Assembly: GCA_903901395.1 (NCBI GenBank)
Contig: CAIUQW010000433.1
Span: 1 to 7,872, forward strand
Source of the DNA: an uncultured Chlorobiales bacterium
GTDB taxonomy: Bacteria; Bacteroidota; Chlorobiia; Chlorobiales; Chlorobiaceae
Direction: 5' to 3'
Length of the DNA: 7,872 nt
The notes under the pieces: model-generated
What the model saw: only the letters and a program-made list of their open reading frames with translations
Told to the model about the DNA's origin: nothing
The model's database searches: none
Part shown: in pieces, positions 1-7,029 of the stretch
Layout: every line of letters starts with the position of its first letter
Position numbering within the stretch: the first letter of the stretch is position 1
Program-made: the position numbers and the translations under genes

Positions 1-390
1 GCACTTGCGGTTCGGCCCGCTGATGCCGACCGCCGTGATGGAGCTGACATGCACCACCCGCCGCACTTTCGCCCGGCGGCAGGCGTCAAGCACATTCTGC
101 GTGCCATCGACATTGATTCGCTGAAGCAGGGGATTTTTGCGGTCTCCCATGTAGGTGATGCCCGCGCAGTGATAAACCTCTTCGGCCCCGTCGAACGCTC
201 CGTGAAGCGAAGCGATATCCGTAACGTCGCCGTAAACGAGAGTGATCCGGTCAAGACACTCTTTTAGCGAAGCCAGATCGGAGCTGGCGCGGACAAGCGC
301 GTGAACATCTTCGCCCGATGCGGCCAGCCTGTGAACAAGACGGGACCCGATGAAACCGGTGCCCCCGGTTACGACTATTTTCTTTCTCAC
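1..390 (-). CDS. NAD(P)-dependent epimerase/dehydratase (extended SDR), N-terminal part, cut by window edge
   Basis: Reading the minus strand from a GTG at 390 gives 130 codons open to the left edge. Residues 5-15 carry the Rossmann dinucleotide-binding signature TGGTGFIG (T8 to G15). These are followed by an ALVR segment (31-34), GDVTD (54-58, with the acidic residue that usually contacts the adenine), YHCAG (73-77), NVDGT (93-97) and VHVSS (113-117), in the order and spacing of extended short-chain dehydrogenases. The style is closest to dihydroflavonol-4-reductase-like or hopanoid-associated epimerases. The catalytic YxxxK would lie beyond the edge, so the substrate cannot be assigned. GTG is chosen because no ATG precedes the Rossmann motif in frame; no clear Shine-Dalgarno sequence is visible. 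The gene lies 85 bases downstream of the lipoprotein gene on the same strand with no terminator between them, so cotranscription is possible. Family confidence is high, function low. Confidence 0.9.
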   Translation of the reverse strand, partial: MRKKIVVTGGTGFIGSRLVHRLAASGEDVHALVRASSDLASLKECLDRITLVYGDVTDIASLHGAFDGAEEVYHCAGITYMGDRKNPLLQRINVDGTQNVLDACRRAKVRRVVHVSSITAVGISGPNRKC

Positions 391-475
391 GAATGCAGTA
401 TGTATTGAAGAACTGATGGCTCAGCGGATGACGCCGAAGGTCGGACTCCCAGACAAAGCCTTTTTAAATAATGCG

Positions 476-1519
476 TTACTCCTGAACCTTGATCTTGCCG
501 TCCAGAATATCCTTGCGAATCGATTCAACACGCTCGCGGACGGCGTTGTCGATCAGCTTGTCGTTGCCGCTGTTCCAGACGTAGTCGGTGTAGCGCCCTT
601 CGAGGCCGAAGACCCGCTGTTTGCCACCCTGAAACTGCCCCTTCATCGCATCCTCGACCGTGGTAAAGACTGCCTTGTCAACTGCCTTGGTCATGCTGGT
701 CAGCACACGCCCCGGCGCAAGGTAGGACTGATCCATGTCGGTGCAGATCACGAGCTTGTTCGTTTCGCGGGCAGCTTCGATGACGCCCATGCCGCTCGCG
801 CCGGAGGCCTGGTAGATGATATCCGCCCCCTTGCTGTACTGGCCGAGCGCAAGCTCCTTGCCTTTGGCAGGATCGTTGAAGGCGCTGCCGGTCATGCCGA
901 TGAAGTTGGTGATAACCTTGATGCCGGGGTTGACGAACTTCGCCCCCTCGGTGTAGCCACTCTCGAATTTTCTGATAATGTTGGAATCCATGCCGCCAAT
1001 GAAGCCGATGGTGCCGGTTTTCGATTCGAGCGCCGCGATGGCTCCGGTGAGGAACGATCCCTTCTTCTCCTCGAAGACGATACCGGAGAGGTTTGCCGGA
1101 ATCTGCGCGCCCGGCTGCGGATTGTAGTCGATGCAGGCAAACTTCTTGTCGGGGAACTCACGGGCGATAGCGGTGATGTCGTCGGTGAAGAGCAGACCGA
1201 CGCCGATGATCAGCTTCACGTCAGGATCGGCGGCCATCTGCCTCAAAGCGGCCTCGCGGTCGGCTCCCTCGCCTGACGGCTCGATATAATCGAATTGAAT
1301 GCCGAGCTTCTGTTTGGCCTGTTCGAGACCGTTGTAGGCTGAATCGTTGAACGACTTGTCGCCACGCCCACCAACGTCGAACACGAGGCCGACCTTGTAA
1401 CCGCCAGTCTTGCTGTCGCTTACCGTTTTTTTCCCGGCGCATCCCGTGATGAGCAGCATAAACATCGTCAGAATGGACGACAGCCTGAGCATGGATGGGG
1501 TAAATTTCCGGTAAGTCAT
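476..1519 (-). CDS. BMP-family lipoprotein (PnrA/Med-type substrate-binding protein of an ABC transporter)
   Basis: This 347-residue protein is a periplasmic or outer-face lipoprotein. A hydrophobic signal segment (about 10-26) ends in a lipobox I24-T25-G26-C27, with C27 as the predicted lipidated residue. The mature part matches the BMP (basic membrane protein/PnrA) family: FDVGGRGDKSFND at 47-59 is its hallmark, and IIGVG (104-108), GFIGGMDS (172-179), the E186-S187-G188-Y189 segment, IYQASGASG (235-243) and CTDMDQS (259-265) follow in family order. Family members bind purine nucleosides and feed an ABC importer; that substrate is inferred. No ATPase or permease gene is adjacent, so the transporter partner lies elsewhere or is absent. 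The start at 1519 is the longest; M10 (codon at 1492) is a plausible alternative giving a more typical signal peptide. Neither has a convincing Shine-Dalgarno sequence. The gene diverges from the transglycosylase gene. Confidence 0.93.
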   Translation of the reverse strand: MTYRKFTPSMLRLSSILTMFMLLITGCAGKKTVSDSKTGGYKVGLVFDVGGRGDKSFNDSAYNGLEQAKQKLGIQFDYIEPSGEGADREAALRQMAADPDVKLIIGVGLLFTDDITAIAREFPDKKFACIDYNPQPGAQIPANLSGIVFEEKKGSFLTGAIAALESKTGTIGFIGGMDSNIIRKFESGYTEGAKFVNPGIKVITNFIGMTGSAFNDPAKGKELALGQYSKGADIIYQASGASGMGVIEAARETNKLVICTDMDQSYLAPGRVLTSMTKAVDKAVFTTVEDAMKGQFQGGKQRVFGLEGRYTDYVWNSGNDKLIDNAVRERVESIRKDILDGKIKVQE

Positions 1520-1560
1520 GCTTGTAGTGGGAGTTGATTCGTCAAAAATTTGTCGCTTAA

Positions 1561-1577
1561 TATAATAAAAAAGGAGG
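1561..1577 (+). promoter_or_regulatory. Perfect TATAAT hexamer followed by AAGGAGG in the divergent spacer
   Basis: TATAAT occurs at 1561-1566 and an exact Shine-Dalgarno-like AAGGAGG at 1571-1577 on the plus strand. The only upstream -35-like match is weak (TCGTCA at 1539-1544, spacer 16). The stretch is also AT-rich on the minus strand, where TATTAT/TATATT could serve the lipoprotein gene with a leader of about 30 bases. Which strand uses it, if either, cannot be decided from sequence. Confidence 0.3.
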
Positions 1578-1630
1578 CGTTTTAAGAAACGGATGCGCGA
1601 GAGCTGCTTGCGCCGTCTGCCGGGGCATCA

Positions 1631-1659
1631 TTGATACAACGGAACTAATTTTCTATATT
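1631..1659 (+). promoter_or_regulatory. Sigma70-like promoter for the lytic transglycosylase gene
   Basis: TTGATA at 1631-1636 (5 of 6 to the -35 consensus) is separated by exactly 17 bases from TATATT at 1654-1659 (5 of 6 to the -10 consensus). Transcription would begin near 1666 and give a leader of about 40 bases before the ATG at 1707. No operator-like dyad overlaps it. Confidence 0.6.
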
Positions 1660-1706
1660 AAAAAATGATGAAATAATATCAGGATCAACCGCAAAACCGG
1701 TCAGCC

Positions 1707-3152
1707 ATGACAGCTCAACCCGGCACGCGTGGAACAGCAGGTATCGCGCCTGCAAAGCGTCAGCAGACGCTCGTTATCCTCATTGCTTCCATCGTCGCGT
1801 GCCTTGTAGCCGGATGGCTCTACTGGCGCGTCACGGCGCTTCCCCGGCGCGATCTCGCCGACATTCGCGAGTCCGCCAGGCTCCGCGTGCTGCTCTCCTA
1901 CGACCCGATCAACTACTTCATCTACCGCGGCGCGCCGATGGGCTACAGTTACGAGCTGGCCCAAAGCTTCGCCCGGTACCTCGGCGTGCCGCTCGAAGTG
2001 GTGGTCGTTCGAGACATGAACAGCCAGATTCCGATGCTCCGCAACAACCAGGGCGACATCGTGGCGCATCTGATGACGGTCACTCCCGAGAGAGAACGGC
2101 TCGTCAGCTTCACGACCCCGCTCGACTCGACGCGGCAGGTGCTTGTGCAGCTCAAGCCAAAAGCGCGCGACTCATCGAAACTGGTGCGCACGCTCGATCA
2201 GCTCGACGGCAAAACCGTGCATGTGCACCTGAATTCAGCCTACTTCACGCAGCTCGCCGAGATCAGAACGCTCCGGGAGATCGACTTCGAGATCGTTCCC
2301 GCCGATGGCGCGCTTTCGACCAGCGAGCTGATCGGCAAAGTCAGCGAGGGCGCGTTCGACTACACCATCTCGGATGAAAACATCGCGCGGACGCACCTGG
2401 CGCTCTTCGACAACATCGACATACAGACGCCGGTCAGCGCTGCCATGCCGCTGGCGTGGGCCGTCCGGAGCGATTCGCCGAAGCTTCGCGATGCGCTGAA
2501 CCGCTGGCTGGCAAAGGCGAACAGAAGCGGTGAGCTGGCCATCATTCGCGACAAATATTACAACCGTCAGAACCACTTCAAAAAACACGCGCTCCAGGCA
2601 TTCTACTCGCGCCATGCCGGTTCAATTTCGACCTACGACAAACTGGTGCGGAAATATGCCGGAGAGATCGACTGGGACTGGCGGCTTCTCTCCTCGCTGA
2701 TCTACGAAGAGTCGCAATTCGACTCCGCCGCGGTTTCCTGGGCGGGCGCGATTGGGCTGATGCAGCTCATGCCCTCCACCGGCGATCAGTTCAAAGCTCG
2801 CAACCTCTTCAATCCCGCCGACAATCTGCAAGCTGGCGCAAGGTATCTTCGCTCTCTGGATTCGGAATGGCAGGAGATCGACGACCGGCTGACGCGGCTC
2901 AAATTCATCCTCGCCTCTTACAATGTCGGCGCCGGTCATGTGCGTGACGCGCAGAAGCTGGCGTCGAAATACGGCGCGAAGCCTGACGCATGGGAAGGCA
3001 ATGTGGAAAAATATCTTTCGCTGACCACGGAATCGAAGTATTACAACGATCCCGCCGCCACGCTCGGTTACTGCAACGGCAAAGTTGCCGTCCTCTACAC
3101 CCGCAATATCATCGACCGTTATCAGCTCTACCGGGAAGTCATTCCAAAATGA
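1707..3152 (+). CDS. mltF: Membrane-anchored MltF-type lytic transglycosylase (SBP_bac_3 + SLT domains)
   Basis: This 481-residue protein should cleave the MurNAc-GlcNAc bond of peptidoglycan with formation of 1,6-anhydro-MurNAc, acting in the periplasm. A short basic N-terminus precedes one hydrophobic segment (about 21-42), read as a signal anchor. Residues about 56-285 are a family-3 solute-binding domain, with the usual LRVLLSYDPINYF opening, GYSYELAQSFA and the FDYTISDENIA segment. Residues about 305-450 are a lysozyme-like SLT domain. It has WDWRLLSSLIYEES, with E335 aligning to the catalytic Glu of the family, then GLMQLMP (350-356), NLQAGARYLRSL (373-384) and ASYNVGAGHV (403-412). Length and domain order match MltF, in which the binding domain is thought to regulate the enzyme. 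E. coli MltF is peripheral to the outer membrane; the uncleaved-looking helix here suggests inner-membrane anchoring, which is inference. The ATG at 1707 lies downstream of a good promoter; only a distant AGGA (1681) could act as a ribosome site. Confidence 0.93.
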   Translation: MTAQPGTRGTAGIAPAKRQQTLVILIASIVACLVAGWLYWRVTALPRRDLADIRESARLRVLLSYDPINYFIYRGAPMGYSYELAQSFARYLGVPLEVVVVRDMNSQIPMLRNNQGDIVAHLMTVTPERERLVSFTTPLDSTRQVLVQLKPKARDSSKLVRTLDQLDGKTVHVHLNSAYFTQLAEIRTLREIDFEIVPADGALSTSELIGKVSEGAFDYTISDENIARTHLALFDNIDIQTPVSAAMPLAWAVRSDSPKLRDALNRWLAKANRSGELAIIRDKYYNRQNHFKKHALQAFYSRHAGSISTYDKLVRKYAGEIDWDWRLLSSLIYEESQFDSAAVSWAGAIGLMQLMPSTGDQFKARNLFNPADNLQAGARYLRSLDSEWQEIDDRLTRLKFILASYNVGAGHVRDAQKLASKYGAKPDAWEGNVEKYLSLTTESKYYNDPAATLGYCNGKVAVLYTRNIIDRYQLYREVIPK

Positions 3153-3194
3153 TTATATGGTAAGTAACTCATAACATAAATTTGCGTTAGAGAG

Positions 3195-3338
3195 TGTTAT
3201 TACTCCGGCGATTAAAACTCTTAACAATTGCCCCGGACTTCAGTCCGGGGGTTTATGGATAACCTAAAATAAATAAGGGCTTTAGCCCAATCTCTTTTTT
3301 AGGGAAGATTGCGAATTATTGTTGCCGGAGTAATAACA
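3195..3338. repeat. 144-base composite palindromic element (REP/MITE-like) with 15-base terminal inverted repeats
   Basis: TGTTATTACTCCGGC at 3195-3209 is perfectly inverted as GCCGGAGTAATAACA at 3324-3338. Between them lie two hairpins: CCCCGGAC-TTCA-GTCCGGGG at 3231-3250 and GGGCTTTAGCCC at 3277-3288, the latter followed by a run of T at 3295-3300. Paired short GC-rich palindromes of this kind, with a CTTCAG or CTTTAG-like centre, are the usual form of REP sequences scattered in intergenic DNA, some mobilised by RAYT transposases. No transposase is present here. The element sits about 40 bases after the transglycosylase stop and could also end that transcript. The inverted repeats are seen directly; the REP/MITE reading is inference. 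Confidence 0.65.
3231..3250 (+). terminator. GC-rich stem-loop after the transglycosylase gene
   Basis: An 8-base-pair stem CCCCGGAC/GTCCGGGG closes a TTCA loop and is followed by GGTTTAT, only a short T run. It lies about 80 bases beyond the stop codon at 3152. The weak T tract makes it a poor intrinsic terminator by itself. The second hairpin (3277-3288) with TCTCTTTTTT six bases or so after it may complete termination. It is equally explained as half of a REP pair. Confidence 0.4.
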
Positions 3339-3569
3339 TAACAGCGCGAAATTCGCGCATGACCGGAAGATGAAAAAAATGAACAACGTGCATAAAGTGC
3401 TCGATGCGCAGATCAATTCGTTATAGTTGAGATAAATAAACGGGCTATACAAAAGAAATATCTGACAGCATATATACAACCCCCTACTCCATCTGTATCA
3501 CCGACCTGTCACGAACCTCACAAACTCCTTATAACTGACGAAAACTACGCACATTAACGGATTTTTGCA

Positions 3570-3588
3570 GAATTTTCAAGGAAAATTC
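3570..3588. promoter_or_regulatory. Perfect 8+8 dyad GAATTTTC-AAG-GAAAATTC, possible operator
   Basis: GAATTTTC at 3570-3577 and GAAAATTC at 3581-3588 are exact inverted copies around a 3-base centre, 79 bases before the ATG of the first PAS gene. The size and symmetry fit a site for a dimeric regulator. The spacer before the second PAS gene begins a similar half, GAATTTTCA at 5214-5222, without a matching second half. No good -35/-10 pair could be placed next to it. Confidence 0.35.
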
Positions 3589-3667
3589 ATAGCCATTTAT
3601 TATATTTATAACTTACAACTCTATACATCGAATATATAGCCCCATTAAAGAACAATACCCCTCATCT

Positions 3668-5208
3668 ATGTCATTTGAACATAACGACTTCGCCCTTTTT
3701 GCGAATTTTCCGCATCCGGTCTTTCTGATCTCGCCCGATGGCACAATACTTGAGGCAAATAAGTTTTTTATTGATAAATATTTCAGCCAGATCAAGGAAA
3801 TCCGGGGCAAGAGCATCTTTGAGCTGATATCAAACGAACTTCAGGCCCCTGAATCTTCCGCCAGACGCAAAGCTGTAGTAGATACCGTTGTTGCTACCGG
3901 ACAGCATATGATCTTCGATGATGATGCAGTACCATCAGAAGCTCCGTGTACCCTGTCAAATCTCCCGATGGAGAGGTCTCACGCCTTTTGATCATTGTTC
4001 ACGACGTGACCGAAGAGGTCAGGGCGGAGCGGCAGGCCCGGCATACCGATCATATCTACAAAGCGCTTCTCGACGCCATTCCCGGCTCCGTCTTTGTGCT
4101 GGATGAAGAGTATCAGTTGATTAGCGGCAATAAGTATGCATTCACTCTTTTTGGTGACTGGAAAGGTGAAATCATTAACAAAAATTTTTTCAATCTCGTC
4201 GTCACCGAAGACCGCCCTCGCGTAAAAGAGCTATTAAGCGATCTCATGGGATCAGGACTTGAAAAATCTGACGAAGTAAGAATGCACACGCACCAGGATA
4301 GAAACCAGTTCAACTGGTTCAGAATCCATGCGCGAAAAACCGTCATCGATAACCGGAATTATCTTGTTCTGGTCTGCATCGATATAACTGAACTCAAATT
4401 CTCTGAATCCCATCTTTTTGAATATAAAAAATGGTTGGTCAAAGCGATGGAAGCCGGAAAAGCAGGAGTCTGGGAGTGGAATCTGGAAACAAATGACGGT
4501 TTCTGGTCGAACAATGTGTGGGATATTTTTGGCGTCGAAAAACTGCCCGGTCTGGCCCCCTCCTTTGAATTGTGGGAAAGCACTATTCATCCCGATGACC
4601 GCGAAATGATTGTCGAATCGGTAACGAAGGCTATTTCACTCGGAGCTGAACTGAACATTCAATATCGGGTTCTTCACTACGACGGTTCCTGCCGATGGGT
4701 ACTCGAAGCAGCGAAACCTGTTCGTGACAAAAAAGGAAATGTAAAGCGCTATTCCGGTATAGCAATAGATATAACTAAACAGAAAAAATTCGAAGACGAG
4801 ATTGTCCTTATTCGCGAACACCTCGATATCCTGCTGGAAAAGTTAAATATCGGCTGGTTTCACATGAACCTGATAGACAACACCGCGATCAGGACAATAG
4901 AGCACGCCAGAATTTTTGGCTATGACAGTCTCGATGCTGACTGGTCTTTTGAAAAATTTCTCGAACATGTTGTCGATGAAGACAGGGAGAAAATGAAAAA
5001 CAGTCTTGTGGAAATGATTTCAAATCACAAAAACACTATCTCTGAATGTCAGATTGTAACGACAAACGGTGAAAAGCGCAGATTATTGTCATCCAACACC
5101 CTCCTCTTTGATGAGTATGGAAAACCCACTCATCTGGTCGGTGTTGTTCAGGACATCACTGACCGGCATGTTGACCGGAGCATGCTCGCCAAATCGCAGC
5201 CAGAATAA
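3668..5208 (+). pseudogene. Tetra-PAS sensor protein, copy 1, frameshifted in PAS domain 1
   Basis: Two overlapping frames carry one protein. The ATG at 3668 opens a frame whose first 88 codons (to about 3931) give the start of a PAS domain (HPVFLISPDGTILEANKFF). It then reads out of frame to a stop at 3989-3991. The continuation runs in the -1 frame from about 3934 to the TAA at 5206-5208, with an internal ATG at 3946 that could start a 420-residue product. Counted from that ATG, PAS2 is about 38-150, PAS3 about 165-280 (GVWEWNLETNDGFWS, IHPDDRE, Y-DGSCRWV) and PAS4 about 290-407. Each ends in the typical (D)IT- motif. Compared with copy 2, about 10 bases are missing after 3931. No histidine kinase, GGDEF, methyl-accepting or DNA-binding domain follows; the protein stops 13 residues after PAS4. 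The role is presumably signal sensing through partner proteins; the ligand is unknown. No Shine-Dalgarno sequence precedes 3668. Confidence 0.8.
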
Positions 5209-5243
5209 TACCTGAATTTTCACTCTATTCAAGCATATCACCA

Positions 5244-6775
5244 ATGATCTATAACAATTTTTCACTCTTTGCAGATTTTCCCCATCCGGTATTCCTGCTT
5301 GCATCCGACGGCACGCTTCTTGAAGCCAATCGCTGTTTCATCGAAACCTATTTCAGCCGGGCCGGAGAAATCCGTGGCAAAAACATCTATGACCTGACTG
5401 CCGCTGAACTTCACTCACCTGAGTTCGCGGCCAAACGGAAAGCCGATGTGGAGAGAGTGATTTCTACCGGAGAGCATCTCATTATCGATGATGATTATGT
5501 AGAGGGCGGCGTGTTCAGAAGCTCGATATACCCTGTTAAATCCGACGATGGCAACGTCGAAAGGATTCTTATAATCATACATACGTTACCAAACAGGTCG
5601 AGGCGGAACGGCAGGCCCGGCAGACCGATCATTTATTCAGAGCGCTTCTCGATACCCTTCCCGGCTGCGTCTTTGTCCTCGATGAAGCATGCCTTCTCGT
5701 CAGCAGCAATGAGCAGGCTTTCACTCTTTTTGGAGACTGGAAAGCAGAAATCACCAACAACAGTTTTTGCAATCTCGTTTATGGCGAAGACAAGCATCGC
5801 GTAAAAAAGTTATTGACAGATATAATCGAGTCTGGTCATGAACACGCTGAAGATGTGAGAATGCACACGCACCAGGATCATAAAAATTTCAACTGGTTCA
5901 ACATCACGGCCCAAAAGACCGTCATCGAAAATTGCAACTATCTCGTTCTGGTTTGCATCGATGTAACTGAAATAAAATCTTCCCAATCGCAGCTTTCTGA
6001 TGAGAAAAAATGGTTGATCACAGCCATGGAATCCGGAAAAACAAGCGTCTGGGACTGGAATGTCGAAACGAACGCCGCTTTGTGGTCAAACAGTTTTTGG
6101 GAGCTTTTTGGCATCGAAAAACTGCCTGGACGCACCCCCAGCTATGAGCTGTGGGAAAACGCCATTCATCCCGATGACCGTGAAATGATTATGGAATCGA
6201 TGAAACAGGCTATCGCTCAGCGGGCTGAAATCAATGTTCAATATCGGATTCTTCATCCAGATGGATCGTGCCGCTGGGTAATGGATGTAGCCAGACCAAT
6301 CCTTGACAAGTACGGTGAGATCAAGCGATTTTGTGGAATATCGATGGATATTACCGATCAGAAAAAATTTGAAGACGAGGTTGTCCTCATTCGCGAAAAC
6401 CTCGATGACCTGCTTGAAAAATTCAGTATCGGCTGGTTTCAGACGAACCTGAATGATAACTCTACGACACGAACAATCGAGCACGCCAGAATTTTTGGCT
6501 ATGATAATCTTGACATGAATTGGTCTTTAGAAAAGTTTCTTGGACATGTTGTCGATGAAGAGCGGGAAAAAGTCAGAAATATCATATTCGGTTCTGTTGA
6601 AAAGAAAAAAGACTTCCTGGTAAACTGCAAGATCAGGAAAACAACCGGTGACATACGCAGAATAATGGTATCGGCGTCACTCATCTTGGATGATCATGGA
6701 AATCCGACTCATATCGTCGGTATCGTTCAGGATGTAACCGATCTCAATAGTGATAATGCAAATTTGAAGAAATAA
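5244..6775 (+). pseudogene. Tetra-PAS sensor protein, copy 2, frameshifted in PAS domain 1
   Basis: This is a paralogue of the preceding unit, 35 bases after its stop and colinear with it throughout. The ATG at 5244 gives 113 codons of PAS1 (HPVFLLASDGTLLEANRCF to RILIIIH). Directly after the CAT at 5580-5582 one base is missing relative to copy 1 (CAC GAC GTG ACC there, CAT -AC GTT ACC here). The frame then runs wrongly to a stop at 5802-5804. In the -1 frame the protein continues without a stop from 5585 to the TAA at 6773-6775: VTKQVEAERQARQTD, then PAS2 (from about 5620), PAS3 (GKTSVWDWNVETN, IHPDDRE, HPDGSCRWV) and PAS4 (IGWFQTNL to IVGIVQDVTD). The first ATG of that frame is 5813, which would skip PAS1 and half of PAS2. 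Restored length would be 510 residues. As in copy 1, no output domain is present. A sequencing error is a live alternative because only one base is involved. Confidence 0.8.
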
Positions 6776-6815
6776 CGAGTACTACTGAAAAAATATTATT
6801 TGACCCGCGCCATCA

Positions 6816-6907
6816 GTCATTGCGAGGAGCGAAGCGACGTGGCAATCCATGCGGAATTGGCAGCAAAGATGGATCGCGAGTCCCGACAAGTCGGGACTCG
6901 CGATGAC
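6816..6907. repeat. 92-base dispersed palindromic repeat (GTCATTGCGAGGAGCGAAGC type)
   Basis: The element opens with GTCATTGCGAG and continues with the GAGCGAAGCGACGTGGCAATC string, which I recognise as a common intergenic repeat motif in many bacterial genomes. It closes with CTCGCGATGAC, the inverse of the opening with one mismatch. The right half folds into a perfect hairpin: 15-base arms at 6873-6887 and 6890-6904 around AA. It is non-coding and short, with no transposase, so it would be moved in trans if mobile. The inverted structure is seen directly; the dispersed copy number is recalled, not tested. Confidence 0.7.
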
Positions 6908-7029
6908 GATTCCTCGATATTCAAGAAATGAACTTGCTTCGTGAAATCAACAGAAATTAAACGGACATAATCATATCTTTGGTTTATCCTGACGCATCCA
7001 TTTCGCCCATTCAAAATCAATACATAATA

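Larger units (their letters stand above)
3153..3667. other. AT-rich intergenic region with palindromic elements
   Basis: No supportable gene is present in these 515 bases. It contains the composite palindromic element at 3195-3338, a further palindrome GCGCGAA-A-TTCGCGC at 3344-3358, an 18-codon ORF at 3370-3426 without usable ribosome-site spacing, and the dyad at 3570-3588. A 9-base direct repeat, ATAACATAA, occurs at 3171-3179 and 3333-3341, the second copy overlapping the right end of the composite element. Base composition drops sharply in GC compared with the transglycosylase gene. Confidence 0.6.

Noticed and set aside
350..1276. 308-codon plus-strand open frame opposite the BMP gene
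   Set aside because: It lies antisense to a clear BMP-family gene, its translation shows no family motif, and long antisense frames are expected in GC-rich coding DNA.
1593..1634. 13-codon ORF after TATAAT and AAGGAGG in the divergent spacer
   Set aside because: The gap from AAGGAGG to the ATG is 15 bases, too long for normal initiation. A transcript from that TATAAT would start on top of the AAGGAGG. Its residues carry no leader-peptide pattern such as a run of one amino acid.
3171..3358. CRISPR array or riboswitch
   Set aside because: The repeats are inverted and single rather than evenly spaced direct repeats, and no conserved riboswitch core or adjacent regulated gene matches.
3370..3426. 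18-codon ORF (MKKMNNVHK...) in the intergenic region
   Set aside because: GGAAG directly touches the ATG, so it cannot act as a spaced ribosome site. The peptide is too short to match anything and the surrounding DNA is non-coding in style. It might be the start of a lost gene, but that cannot be supported.
3282..3479. 65-codon minus-strand frame rich in Phe, Tyr, Leu and Cys
   Set aside because: It starts in AT-rich spacer and reads through the right arm of the palindromic element. The hydrophobic look follows from AT-rich composition.
3918..3991. Programmed -1 ribosomal frameshifting joining the two frames of copy 1 (and likewise copy 2 at 5583)
   Set aside because: Both breaks would need a -1 shift, which is suggestive. 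However, no X-XXY-YYZ slippery heptamer in the right frame or strong downstream structure is visible at either site, and alignment of the copies shows missing bases. Mutation explains both more simply.
6817..7020. 67-codon minus-strand frame
   Set aside because: A third to half of it is the dispersed palindromic repeat read in reverse, and no ribosome site or family motif is present.
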